NCBI GenBank assembly: GCA_910589015.1
Contig: CAJUSA010000005.1
Span: 4,786-68,785, forward strand
Length of the DNA stretch: 64,000 bases
From: an uncultured Christensenellaceae bacterium
GTDB lineage: Bacteria; Bacillota; Clostridia; Christensenellales; Borkfalkiaceae
Direction: 5' to 3'
The position numbers were made by a program, and so were the translations under genes. Below, in pieces: positions 7,301 through 22,300 of this stretch. Each line of letters starts with the position of its first letter. The first letter of the stretch is position 1. The notes below the pieces were generated by a model. That model was not told where the DNA came from. It worked only from the letters and a program-made list of their open reading frames with translations, and made no database searches.

Positions 7301-10300
7301 GAAAGCAACGGCAATCACGACTTATAGCGCATTTATCAACGCGCAAATTAACGGCGGTGTATATTATCTTGCAAACGATATTTCCGGTGATTCACACGGC
7401 AACCCGAACGGCGAAGCCGTTATCTGTCTGAACGGTCATACCGTAACTTATGCGGGAAATGAAAATCGTACTTGGGGATCATGTCTGCATAACGGTGCAG
7501 ACATGGCAGTGTTTTCCGTTTACGATTGTAAAGGAACGGGTAAAATGACGTCGATTCCCGAGGCGATGGGTAGTGCCATCAACTCGACTGGTACCATCAA
7601 TCTGTACGGCGGTACGTTCACTTTCGGTGCGAATATAGGTCATGGCGGCACGAGCCACGGTGGCGTCAGCATTATTAATTCGAGCGGTACTGTTAACATT
7701 TATCCCGGGGTGGTAATCGGCGATTATGAGGGCAATCCGGCGTCGGCTATCCGTGGCGTGCATATGAGCGGCTTGCAGGCTGTCCTCAATATGTACGGAG
7801 GTGAAATCCGTAACAACGGCGGTAATATCAGATTGAACGGTTCGGGTGTTTGTTTAGTCGGCGGCGCCACGATGAATATGTACGGCGGTAAAATCACGGG
7901 CAACCACGCTTATAACGGGAGCGGCGGCGGTATTTTTATGGACACGTATACCACTGTCAATCTTTATGGCGGTGAAATTTCGGGCAACCGCGCCGACGTT
8001 GAAGGCGGCGGTATCTTCATGAACGCCACGACCGAGGTGGCTGCGGCTACGATTTCCGTGAACATTTACAGCCACGATTCGCGTTATTCGAGCAGCGATA
8101 TCATTATTCAGAACAACACGGTTAAGGGCAGTGCGAACAACATCTACCTCAATGCGTTCGGCGCGCTCACGTTTATGACCGAAGTGTTCGGCGGCGTGAT
8201 TTGGCTCTACCCCATGACGCGTAACGCCTTTGCGTCGTTCACGAAAGGGTTCAAAAAGTCGAAAACCGACGTTTCCAACCACATCAAGGCAGACGGCAAT
8301 ATCGCCACGGCGACCATCGATACGGCAGGACTTTACGGCGACGCGGGCGAAGTCTATTGGAAGTTCGGCGAAGGCATTCACGACCAGTTCTTCCCCGGCA
8401 ACCACGCAAGTTCGACGAATTTCAACACGTATTACAATAACAAGGGTTGGAATAACAACACCGTTCAGACGGTGACGATCGAACAGGGCACCTATCACTT
8501 GACGGCGAACCTCACTTCCTACAAGCGGTTCAATATTTCGGGTACGGTCAATCTGTGTTTGAACAACTATACGCTGAGCTATAAAGGCAATTCGCACTTC
8601 TTCTATGTTCCTGCGAACGCTACGCTCAATCTGTTCGGCGACGGCGTAAACGCCAAACTTTCGGGCGGCGTTTACAGCGTTGTGCTCGTCGAAGGTAACT
8701 TCACGCTTTACAGCGGCAGCATCGAAGACGGCACCTCGCTCGATACGAACATGAGCCTCGGCAATGCGGGCGGCGTTACCGTCAGCGGCGGTACGTTCAC
8801 CATGATGGGCGGCTCGATCAAGAACAATAACGACGGCGGCTTGGGCCGCGGCGGCGGCGTGCTTGTGCGCGGCGCGGGCGTGTTCAATATGTCGGCAGGC
8901 GAAATTTCGGGCAACTCGGGCACGAACGGCGCGGGCGTTTTGGTTGACAATAACTCCACGTTCACCATGACGGGCGGCACCATCAACAACAACAGCGCAA
9001 CCTACGGCGGCGGCGTTTATGTTCGTTTGGGTACGTTCGATATGCAGGGCGGCTCGATCATCAACAACACCGCGCGCGACGCAGGCGGCGGCGTTTACCT
9101 TGCCTCGTCGGATAAGATCCTTTTCAAAAAGACGGTTGCGGCGAAGGTGACGGGCAACACCCTCAACAACGGCACCGAAAGCAACATCTACCTGCCCAAC
9201 GGCGAAACGCAGACGATTACCGACGGCGCGGAAATCAAGCAGGAAACGAAGAAAGACGAAAACGGTAATACCACCATCGAAACCTCTGCCGTCACGAAGG
9301 ACGAAGACGGCAAAGAGACAGGCAAAATCGAGCATACGCAGTCGACGGAAACCTCTTCGAGCGGCGTTACTTCCACCGTGAAGGGCGATTCGAGCGCATC
9401 CGACGGCAACGGCGGTAATTCCTCGACCACGACGAACTCGTCCACGACGATGGGCACGGACGGCTCGGTCGACGTTGACAACAACAAAACGCAGACCATT
9501 ACCACGAAAAACCCCGACGGCACGTTCTCGACGATCAACATTATCATGACGAACGGCGTTCCGAGCGTGGAATACGTTGTTAACCTCGTGTGGAACGCGC
9601 AAGACAGCGCGGGTAATCCCATCACGAGAACGCGTGCGGTCGAGGCGGGCAAATCGCTCTCGATGCGCGATATCGACGTGCCCGAAAAAGAGGGCCACAC
9701 CTTCACGAAGTGGTACACCGACCCTCAGCTCACCAACGAATACCGTTTCGGCACCGCGGTGAACAGCTCGTTCTACCTCTATGCGGGTTGGGATATCAAC
9801 GTTTATACGGTTGTTGTGAACCGTGTTGCGCCGATTTACGGCACGACGAATCAATATCGCCAGATCAGCAGAACGACGCAGCGCGTCAACTGGAACGAAA
9901 AGGCGAGCGAACCCGCGCGCGACATCACGGGTTACGACATTCAAACGAATTCGGACGGCACTTACAGATATTATTCCGACAGTCAGTTGACCGTTCCGTT
10001 CTCGTTTGACAATCCTATCAAAGCCAACACGACGGTGTATGCGCTGTATGCACCCAAGACTTATAACGTAACGTTTGTTGAGGCAGACGGCAGCAACAAG
10101 CCGATCACCTCGATCGGCAACAACGGTGTTGTGAGCGTGCCTTACGGCGAAACGATGAGCGCGGTGCTCGGCGGCTTGACCGAACCCGTTGCGCCCGAAA
10201 AGACGGGTTACACCTTCCTTGCATGGTGCTATGTGGGTGGGCGCGATCGCTTTAACTTCGGTTCTTCCGCGATCACGACCGCGACCTTGTATCCGCTCTA

Positions 10301-13300
10301 CACCAAGCAGCTTGTTACGGTGAACTATGTGGTGAACGGCGGCAACGCGCTCACGGCGAGCCGCGTTGAATACGACACCTCGCTCGAATCCACCTGGCAA
10401 TATGAAACGCAGTGGACGGAAACGCCCGGTACGCCCGTTCGCAATCACTACACCTTCGAGGGCTGGTATACCGACAGCGCGCTTACGCAGAGATATGACG
10501 CAAGCTCGCATGTCACGAGCAGCCTGACGCTCTATGCGAAGTGGGAACGCATCAAATACACCGTTACGTTCATCAACGACGGTTCGACTTACAATACGCA
10601 GACGGTTTATTCGGGCAATGCGGCATCGGTTCCCGCGACCCCCGAAAAGAATCCCGACAGCGCTTGCCCTTACGGCTACACGTTCGGCGGCTGGTATACG
10701 AGCAGTTCGTACGCAACGAAGTACACCTTCGGCGAAGTGACTTCGGATACCTACGTTTACGCAAAATGGACGGCGAACCCCGCGAACACCTACACCGTTA
10801 CGTTCGAAACCAACGGCGGCAGCGTGGTGAACGGGCAGTCGGTTGCGGAAGGCGGCAAAGTCGTTGAACCCGACACGCCTACGCGCACGGGTTACATCTT
10901 CAAGGGCTGGTTCTCGAACAAGAACTGCACGACGCCCTTCGACTTCAACACGCCGATTTATGGTAAAACGACGATCTATGCGTTGTGGTCGCCTGCATAC
11001 TACACGGTTACGTTTGAATCGAACGGCTCGTCGAACACGATTCCCTCGCGCAACGTGCGCCACGGCAACACCGTTCCCGTACCTACGACGCCCATTAAGA
11101 GCGGTTACACGTTCATGGGTTGGTACACCGACGCTACATTCTACAGAGAATACGACTTCACGACCCCCGTCACGGGCGATATCACGCTGTATGCTTACTA
11201 TACGCAGAATCCTACGGGCGGCGACGTTGAAGATACCTACATCACCGTTACGTTCGAAACGGACGGCGGCAGCGTCGTACACGGTCAGACCGTGAAGAAG
11301 GGCGAAAAAGTGACGCGCCCCGAGGCAGATCCTTCCAAAGACCACTACACGTTTGTTGGCTGGTTCGATCAGGCGGGCAATGCGTTCGATTTCGATGCAT
11401 TTGTTGCCGGTACGACGGATATCGTCATCACTGCGCACTGGGAAATCCGTAAATATACGGTGAAATTCGATTTGGTCGGCGGTTCGGGTACCTTCGCGGA
11501 TCAGACTGTTCCGAGCGGCGGTTACGCCACCGCGCCTTCGAACGCGCCCACGAAATCGGGTGCCGTGTTCGGCGGTTGGTATACCGATCCCGAATACAAT
11601 CAGCCTTTCGCATTCGCAACCGAGATCACCTCGAACGTGACGCTCTATGCGAAGTGGAATACCGTTTATTATAACGTAACGCTCAACCTGAACGGTGGTT
11701 CGATCGAGATCGACGGCGTTGCTCAGACGGGCAAGGTCGTTGTGAAGGCGGCAAGCGGCACCACGCTCAACCTCGATACGACCCCGACGAGAGAGGGCTA
11801 CACCTTCAAGGGTTGGTTCACGAACTCGAAGTGCACCACGGCTTACGATTTCAGCAAACCCGTTACGAAGAACTTCAACCTCTACGCGCTTTGGTCGGTG
11901 ACCTATTACTCGGTGGAATTCAACCCCGACGGCGCGCCTGCAACGGCGGTGAAACGCTCGGTGCGCTACGGCAACACGGTCAGCGCGCCTTCGATGAGCT
12001 ATGTCGACCACACGTTCGGCGGCTGGTTCACGCGCGAGGCTGTGGATAACGGCACGACGGTGACCGATGCGGAAAATCAGTACATAAAGGTTGTGGACGG
12101 CACGACGTATCTTTACAGCCGTTTCGACTTTACGACTGCGATCAAGGGCAACATGACGCTCTATGCGCGTTGGATTTCCAACGAGGAACCCGATCCCGCA
12201 CCGACCGTCTACACGGTTACGTTCAACTCGAACGGCGGTTCGCGCGTTGCTATGCAGGAAGTGCATGCGGGCGACAAAGCGACCGTTCCGACCGCGCCTA
12301 CGAAGGGCGGCTACACCTTCGAAGGTTGGTATCTTGACGAAAATCTGACGAATAAGTTCGATTTCGACACCGTGCTCACGGGCGACATCACGCTGTACGC
12401 AAACTGGACGGCGGACGATCTCGATGCGAGAACGGTAACCATCACCTTTGTTTCGGACGGTGAAACCGTCGAAGTGCAGACCGTTAAGGTCGGCGAAAAA
12501 GCGGTGGAACCCCGCCTGAATGTGAAAGAAGGTTTCGTATTCTCGGGTTGGTACGTCGAGAGCACGTTTATCACCGAATTCGACTTCGACGAGGCGGTCG
12601 GTATCGACATGACGCTTTATGCGAAGTGGACGGAGGAAGCGAGCAAGACGGTTTACTACGTTGCGTTCATTTCCGACGGGGAAACCATCGTTTCGCAGGA
12701 AGTGGAAGAGGGTAAACTTCCCGTAAGACCCGAAAATCCTGTGAAAACGGGCTATAACTTCAACAACTGGTATGCCGACGCCGATTTCAACACGGTGTTC
12801 GACTTCACCAAACCCATCACGAAGAACACGAACGTCTATGCGGAATGGAACATTACGATGTATTCCGTTGCGTTCGATCAGAACTACGACGGCGCACCTG
12901 CCGTAACGAGACAGTCGGTTGCTTACGGCTCTTCGGCGACCGTTCCGACCACGCCTGTAAGAAGCGGCTACACCTTCCTCGGTTGGTACAGAGAAAAGGT
13001 TCATACCGATAAGTCGGTGGCTTATACCTTCGGCCCCGTCACCGCGCCCATCACCGTTTATGCGCACTGGGCACTCAACGGCACGGAAGAAGCACGTTAT
13101 TATGTAACGTTCGATTCCAACGGCGGCACGGCGGTTGAAACGCAGCTCATTGTAGCAGGCGGAAAACTCGATCTTTCGAATTACGACGACCCGACCAGAG
13201 AAGGTTACACCTTCGCAGGTTGGTACGACGGCACGAATTCCGTCAATCTTGCAAACTATATTGTCAGCAAAGACGTCAAACTGGTTGCGCACTGGACGGC

Positions 13301-16300
13301 AGTGGGCGGCGATACCGAAAAACCTTTCGTTATCACCTTCCATTCGCAGGGCGGCAGCACGGTTGTCGGTCAGCATGTGTATGCGGGCGGCGTCGTAACC
13401 GTTCCCGCGGCGCCTTCCAAGGCGGGTTATGTGTTCGGCGGCTGGTATACGGAAGCTGCGTGCGAGCACGAATATAACTTCAATCAGGCTGTCACGGGCG
13501 ATTTGCAGCTCTATGCGAAGTGGGATGTGGAATCCGTTTCCGTTCGTTTCGACGCAAACGGCGGTACGCACGGCACCTATTCCTTCACCGTAGACGGAAC
13601 TGCGGTTTCCTTCAACACGGCAGACAGCTCGGTTTCGCTCGGCTTCAACAAAGCCATCACGCTTGTTAGCGGCGAACCGACCAAAGAGGGTTACGATTTC
13701 GGCGGCTGGTTTGTCGACGACAGATTCCTCACGCCCTTCTTCACGGACGGCGTCAGCGCGGTTGTAACCGACAACATCACGGTTATCGCGAAGTGGACGA
13801 TCAAGCAGTACGTCATGACCTTCAACGACGTTAAGTTCCCTTACGGCGGAACGGCGCAGACGCCCGTGAAAACGAGCGACATCAAAGTCGATTTCGGCGG
13901 CTCGGTGCTTCAGCCTGCCGAGAGCGAACTCGAAGGTTACGAATTCGTCGGCTGGTTTGCCGATGCGGCTTGCACGCAGAAATTCACCTTCTCGACCTTC
14001 AAAATGCCTTCGAACGACGTGAACGTCTATGCGAAGTACGACCAGATCACCTTCACCGTCAACTTCGTCATGAACGGCGCGACGGAAGGCAATATCGCGG
14101 CGAAGACGGTTGCTTACGGCAGCACGGTTCCCGATCTGCCTACGACCCTGACGAGAGAGTATTACGACTTCACGGGTTGGTATACCGATGAAGCCTGCAC
14201 GCAGAAGTTCGAGCCGAGCACGGCGGTCAAGAGCGATCTCACCCTTTATGCCGGTTTCTCGATCATGAAGGCGACGGTTGTCTTCAACTATCAGAACGTC
14301 ATTACCGCGGGCGGGGTTCCTACCGAAAGAGAGTTCACCGTAAACTTCGGTGAAACGATCACCACGCCTACTGCACCCAAACTCGGCGGCAGAATCTTCC
14401 TCGGCTGGGCGCTTGATTACAACCACGACACCATAACGACCGATACGGAACTGACGAATCCCTTCGATTTCGAAACGATCGTCAATGCCGACCTCGTCGG
14501 TACGGAAAGAAGAGTCACGCTCTACGCTTGGTGGAGACAGGCAAGACATTTCGTCATTACGTTCGAATCGAACGGCGGTCCTTCGGTCGAAGGTCAGACC
14601 TACGACGAAGACAAAGACGCCGAACAGCTGATCAAAGAGCCCACGAACATGACGAGAACGGGTTACACGTTCGGCGGTTGGTTCATGGACAACGCGATGA
14701 CCACGGCGTATAACTTCAAGACCGATCTGAAAGATCTGCCTACGGCAACCATTACGCTGTATGCGAAGTGGATCATCGACAAATTTAACGTCACGTTCGA
14801 CGCAGACGGCACGCGTACCGTGATCGAGGTAGAATATAACAGTCCTGTGGCACAGCCCACCGAGCCTGTTAAGGCAGGCCATACCTTCAAGGGTTGGTAT
14901 ACCTCGCTCGATTTCGACGAGCTTTACAGCTTCTCGCTCGGCGTAACGGAGAGCTTCACGCTCTATGCGAAGTTCGAAAAGAACAAGTATACGGTCACGT
15001 TCGACGCACAGAACGGCACCGTTCCCGAAAAGGAAACCTACGAATATTATTCGACGGTTGAAAAACCCGTGAACCCCGTGAAAGAGCACTACACGTTCGA
15101 TATCTGGTGCACCGACGCGGAAGGCACGCAACCTTATAACTTCAACACGCTCGTAACCGAAAACATCACGCTCTATGCAAGATGGAACAAAGTTATGCGC
15201 CTTGTGACCTTCTCTTACGGCTACGAGGGTTCGCCCGCAGCCTTCACGGAAGAAGTGCACGAGGGCACGAGCGCACCCGTTCCCGCTACGCCCGTAAGAG
15301 AGGGCTATGTGTTCGCAGGCTGGAACGTTAAACTTGCCGACGGCACGATCGGCAGCCGTTACGATTTCGGCCCCGTGCTCGGCAACATCGAGCTTGTGGC
15401 GCAGTGGACGGCAGTACCCGAAGGTTATGCCGCGATCACGTTCGACACGGCAGGCGGCAGCGTCATCATCGGTCAGGCAGTGCGCCCGGGCGATACGATC
15501 AGCGCGCCCAACGCGCCTACGAAAGAAGGTCACACCTTCGTTTACTGGTACAGAGACGTCGACGATAGGGGCGATCCCATCAAGTATGATTTCACGACGG
15601 AAATTACCGAAGCAGACGTAGAAACGGGCGTCGTTCTTCACGCGCTGTGGATGATCGATACCTATCACGCGACCATTATTATCAGCGTTGACGAGGCGGA
15701 AACGGTTATCGACGTCAAGTTCGGCGAACGCCTTGAACAGCCCGCTACGCCTACGAAAGTCGGCTATACGTTCGTTGGCTGGTACACGGCGGACGACGTA
15801 GAGTATGACTTCAGCAGAATCGTGCTCGGCGACCTGACGCTCTATGCGAAGTTCGAGCTCAACGAATACACCGTTTCGTTCAAGACGGGCGGCATTGTCG
15901 ATATCGAATCGCAAACCGTGAAACACGGCAGCACGGCAACCGAACCCGAAACGCCCGTTAAGACGGGTTACAAGTTCCTCGGCTGGTTCACCGACGCCGT
16001 CGGCGGCACGGAATTCGATTTCAGCACCCCGATCACGGGTAACATCACGCTGTATGCGCATTTCGAACAGAAGTCTTACGGCATCATCTTCAATGCGAAC
16101 GGCGGTACGAGCCCCGATTTCACCAACGGTCTTTACAAGACCTCGGCTTTGGGCGGCGAAAAAGTGAGAATGCCTCAGACGCCTATGACCGACGGATCCG
16201 TGTTCGGCGGCTGGTACATCATGAACGGCGACGAATACTGGCACTTCTTCGATTACGATGTACCTCTTTCCGAGTACTATGAAGAGGGCGGCAAGTATTA

Positions 16301-19300
16301 CGATTTCTGGGGTGCATCGCACGCGGAAACCGAAACGCTTACCGTACGCGTAAGATGGATCGTTAACGTGACCGGTACGTATACCGTAACGTTCTACTCG
16401 AGAGGCGGCACGGTTATCAGCGGTCAGCAGACGGTTATTCAGGGCAATCAGGCGTTCGCGCCCGACGATCCCGTGAAAGAGGGTTACACCTTCATGGGCT
16501 GGTACGTCAGCGACGACGCAGCCGCAACCCTTGACGAAAGCGGCAAATACGACTTCTCGCTTGGCGTTGACAAGAACCTCACTCTTTACGCAGGTTGGAA
16601 GCTCAGCTCGGCAGTCATTACCTTCAAGCCCAACAACGGCGACGCCGATATCGTCGTCACGGTGCCGATCGGCACGAAACCCGAAGTGCCTTCGACGCCT
16701 TCGAAAGACGGTTACCTCTTCGAGTACTGGTACATTCTCGATTCCGAGGGCAACGAAGTCAAATACGAGTTCACCGAAGCAACGAAGAACCTCGAAGTTT
16801 ATGCGAAGTGGACTTCCATCATCGTCACGCCCGAATATTTCGACGTTACGTTCAACGCGAACGGCGGTAACTTCGGCCTCGATGCCGACGGCGAAGAAAT
16901 CACTTCGATCAAGCAGGAAGTCGAGGGCGGCAAGAATGCGGTCAGACCGCAGACGCCTACCCGCGATCAGTATAAGTTCGACGGCTGGTATGCCGATTCG
17001 GAATGCCTGATCCCTTACGAGTTCGGCGCGGTCAGCGGCAGCCACACCGTTTATGCGAAGTGGGTGTCGGTTGAACCCGAACCCACCGACGTGTATTACG
17101 TCACGTTCGATCTGAACTACACGGGCGCTTCCCGTCTCGATCCCGTAGCGGTCAAGAAAGAAACGCCGGTTGCGCCTCCTACGACGCCCGTCCGCGCAGG
17201 TTTCACCTTCGACGGCTGGTATAAGGACGCTGCCTGCACGGTTGCTTATGTGTTCAGCGCGAACGTTTCGAGCGACATCACGCTGTATGCGAAGTGGACG
17301 CCCGTTATGGAAATGACGTTTAACGTCACGTTCTCGGACGGCGTGAACGCAATCATCACGCAACAGATCAAGATCGCGCAGAAACCCACCGTTCCCGCTA
17401 CGCCCGCAAGAGACGGCTATGTGTTCGGCGGTTGGTACACGAGAGACCTTGCAACGAGAGATACCGTTGCGGGTGAAGGTCAGTACATTGAAAGAATCGT
17501 CAACGACGACGGTTCGGTAAGCTACTATCTGTGCACCGAGTACGACTTCGGACCCGTTTATGCGGACACCGCGGTCTATGCAAGATGGACGCAGGTTGCG
17601 GCGGACGAAGTGGTCGTCACGTTCGATACGGCAGGCGGCAGCCCGATCGCATCGGTAGCGGTCGCAGTCGGCGGCAAAGTCGAAAAACCCGCAGATCCGA
17701 CCAAAGAAGGTTATACCTTCCTCGGCTGGAACTTCGGCGGCGCGGCTTATGACTTCGATTCCGAAGTAACCGAATCCATTACGCTCGTTGCGCAGTGGAA
17801 AGAAAAAGCACACTTCACCGTGCAGTTTGTCACGGGCGAAGGCGCGAGCACGGTTGCACCCGTAACCGTGGCGGAAGGCGGCAAACTCACGAAACCCGCC
17901 GATCCGACGAGAGCGCACTATACCTTCGACGGTTGGTACGTCGATGCAGATCTTACCGTGGCTTACGACTTCGATGCAGTCGTAATGGGTCAGCTTACCC
18001 TTCATGCGAAGTGGATCGCGGAAACCTTCACGGTAACCTTCTATGCGGATGCGGAAACGCAGACCGTGCACGAAGTCTGCGAGAATATCCCTTACGGCGG
18101 CACGGCTACCGTAACTTCCGCGCCCATCAAGACGGGTTATATCTTCGTCGGTTGGTACATGGCGAACGGCGGCGAATATGACTTCGGCGCAGTGACGGCG
18201 AACCTCGATATCTATGCGAAGTGGGCACCCGTCAATCCTCAGGAACCCGCGATCTACTACGTCACGTTCGATTGGCAGTACGGCAACAATAAGTCGGTCG
18301 TTCCCGTGAACGAAAACACGATCGCAACGGCGCCCGCCGTTCCGAACCGCGGTGAAAACTTCGTGTTCGGCGGCTGGTATACCGACGCGGCTTGCACCAC
18401 CGAATACACCTTCGGCGCGGTAACGCAGAACGTTACGGTTTACGCGAAGTGGACGGAAAAGAGCGTAACCCCCGAGGCGAAAGAAAAGGTTTACGTTACG
18501 TTTGTGCTCGACGGCGTGATCAACAGCGTCGTATCGGTTGAAAAGGGCACGGCGGTCAGCGAGCCTACGCTTGACAACAAAGAAGGTCACACCTTCGACG
18601 GTTGGTACGCAGGCGAAAGCACCGAGAAATACGATTTCACGGATGTGGTTGAAAACAACCTCACGCTCAACGCGAAGTGGACGCCCAATCCCATGAACGT
18701 CACGTTCGACTTCAACGACGGCACGGGCAAGAAGCAAGTTCAGACCGTTGATTACGGCACGAAAGCCATCGCGCTTGTGGCGGAAAGAGAAGGCTACACG
18801 TTCGGCGGCTGGTACCTCGGCGAAACGGCTTACGATTTCGGCGCCGTGACCGACCATATCACGCTTACGGCGAAGTGGGTTGCCAACGAATACACGGTAA
18901 CCTTCAACGTGGACGGCGGCGAGCTTGTCGACGATACGCTTGCAACGCAGACGGTGCCCTTCGGCGGATTTGCAACGGTTCCCGCCGTTCAGGACAGAGA
19001 AGGCTACACGTTCGCGGGCTGGTACGTCGGCGAAGAGGAATTCAATTTCTCGACGCCCGTCAGCGGCAACGTGACGGTCTATGCGAAGTGGGTCGTCAAG
19101 ACTTACACGGTTACGTTCAACTCGAACGGCGGTTCGGCAGTCGAAACGCAGACGGTTGAACACGGCAAAACGGCAAGCGTTCCCGTCGCACCGACCAAAG
19201 AAAACGCTACGTTCGGCGGTTGGTACGAGGACGATACGACGTTTGCTACGGCTTACGCGTTCGGCGCGGTTTACGGCGACACCACCGTCTATGCGAAGTG

Positions 19301-22300
19301 GACGGCGGACGGCGAGCAGGTGCTCTACTACGTCACGTTCGTCGATCGCGGATCGAACTACGCCGTGAACGAGATCGCAGCGGACGGCACGGTAACGAAA
19401 CCCGCCGACGATCCGACGGGCGACGACGGTTACACGTTCGCGGGCTGGTTCCGTGAAAACGAAACCGAACCGTTCGATTTCGATACCGAAAAGGTTGAAA
19501 ACAGCAACCTTACGCTTACTGCGAAGTGGGCTCGTAAGGAATACACGGTAACGTTCGACTGGAACTACGACGGTTCGACGGCAACGACGGTCACCGTGAA
19601 ACACGGCGATTCGGCAGTCGCGCCTACCGTTCCCGAAAGAGAAGGCTTTACGTTCGGCGGCTGGTATAATGAAGAAGGTTGCACGACGGCATATGCGTTC
19701 GGTGCAGTCACCGCAGACGGCACGACGGTTTATGCGAAGTGGACCGAGAACGGCGAAACGCCCGTTCCTCCTACGTCCGTATACTACACGGTAACCTTCG
19801 ATAACGACGGCGAAACCACGGTCAAGACCGTTGAATCGGGCAAGACGGTGGAAGAACCTACCGCTCCGACGAAAGAAGGTTATATCTTCGACGGCTGGTT
19901 TGTCGGGGATAACGAGTACGATTTCAGCACGCCTGTAACGGCAGATATCACGCTGACGGCGAAGTGGACGAAGATCGGCGGCGACACGCCTGTTGATCCT
20001 TCGAAAGAATATGTGTATGTGACCTTCGTGATCGACGGCAAGACGGTTTCGTCGCAGAAGATCGAGAAGAACACGAAGGCGACCGCGCCCGGTGCCGCGA
20101 AAGAAGGTTACACCTTCGACGGCTGGTTCACGGCTGACGATACGGAGTTCGACGTAGAAAATACGAACGTCACCGAAAATATCACGCTGACGGCGAAGTA
20201 CACGGCGATCGAATATACGGTTACGTTTGATATGAACGGCGGTGACGCTGCGAACGTTAATGTTTCCGTGAAATACGGCGAAAAAGTGACCGTTCCCGCA
20301 ACGCCCACCAAAGCGCACACCGATACGAATAAGCGTTGGGTGTTCGCGGGCTGGTATAACGGCGAAACGCTCTACGATTTCAACGAAGAAGTCAAGGGTG
20401 CGCTCACGCTTACGGCGCACTGGAAAGAAAAGACGGTGGACGAAGGCGGCGAAGAGCCCGGTCCCGTTGTCGAATACGTCACGGTGACGTTCGTCAACGG
20501 CGAAGAAACCACCATGCAGATCGTCATCAAGGGTGAAACGGCGAAAGAACCCGATGCCCCCGAAAAAGACGGTTACAAGTTCGAAGGCTGGTACATCGGC
20601 GACACCGAATACATGTTCACCGAGGCGGTGACGGAAGATATCACCGTAACGGCGAAGTGGACGAAACTCGGCGAAGAAGAGCCGAAACCCGACACGAAGT
20701 ATTACGTCACCCTTAAGGTAGACGGCGAGGTTTACAGCACGATTCCCGTGAAGGAAAGCGTCGGCAAAATAACCCTGCCCGCCGCGGAAGAGAAGACCGG
20801 TTACCGTTTCGACGGCTGGTATCTGAACGGCGTGAAGGTTGCCGAAGGCACCGAAATCAACGTCACGGGCGATATCGAGCTTACGGGCAGCTACATAGCG
20901 ATCAAATACTATGTGGTAACCTTCCACACGGGCGCAGGTACGCCGATCAACAGCGTACGCGTTGAAGAAAACACGAAGGTTGACCGTCCCGAAGACGGCG
21001 CGACGACGCTCGAAGGCTACAACTTCGGCGGTTGGTATAAAGACGCCGCCTGCACGGAAGAGTACAATTTCAACGCGAACGTCGAAAGCGACATTACGCT
21101 GTACGCGAAGTGGACGAAAGACGAATTCACCGTTACGTTTAACTACAACTACGGCGCCGATTCCGAAAACGAGCCCGCGCCTCTTACGGTGAAGGTCGCA
21201 AACGGCGCAAGCGCCGCGATGCAGACCCCCGTACGCGAAGGCTATAACTTCGGCGGTTGGTATAAAGACGCCGCTTGCACGGACGCTTATCTGTTCGGCG
21301 CGGTCACTGCCAACATCACGGTTTACGCGAAGTGGACGAAGATCGACAACAGCGCCGAACCGCCCGTAGTGAAAACATACCTTGTTTCCTTCTTCGTTGA
21401 CGGCGAGCTCTTCAAGTCGGTCACGGTGGAAGCAAACGGCAAGGTTGACGAATTTGCGGCGCCTTCGAAAGAAGGATTCGTGTTCGCAGGTTGGTTCGCC
21501 GACGGCACCGCGTTCAATTTCAGCGCGCCCGTCACGAGCGATCTCACGGTCGAGGCGAAGTGGTCGCAGATTGTTGAAACCTATTACCTCGTAACGTTCA
21601 ATACCGACGGCGGCACGTTTGCCGACGGTGTGGAAAATCCCGTATCCGTGAAAGCGGGCGAAACGGTTGGCGAACCTGACGCGCCCACGAAGATCGGTTA
21701 TGTGTTCGCAGGCTGGTATAACGGCACTACGGAATATAACTTCAATACCCCCGTCAATGCGGACGTCACGCTCACCGCGCACTGGCGCGAGGCAAGAAGA
21801 GTCGTCGTAACGTTCGATGCGAACGGCGGCGTATGCGAAGTGACGAGCGTTGCGCTCGAAGTCGGCGCATGGATCACGAAACCCGCCGATCCCACGAGAG
21901 AAGGCTACACCTTCGTCGAATGGCAGCGCGACGGCACCTTGCTCGACTTCGAGTCTGACCGTGCGACGATCAAGGAAAGCGATACCGCAATCACGATCAC
22001 GGCGGTTTGGAAACCCATCACCTTCACGGTCACGTTCTACACCTATGTAGGCGGCAACGTGTTCCAGAATGTTATCGTCGAATACGGCAAGAAGGTAACG
22101 ACGGTCACCTCCGCGCCCGCGGCGCCCGGTGAAGGCTATGTGTTCTGCGGCTGGTTCGATGCGGAAGGCAAGCCTTACACGTTCGACGAAGTTTATGCAG
22201 ACGCACTCGTCTATGCGAAGTGGTCGAAAGACGAGAAACCCACCTATTACGTTTCGTTCGTAACGAATGCGGAAGGGATTTCGGTTAAGACGCAGCCCAT

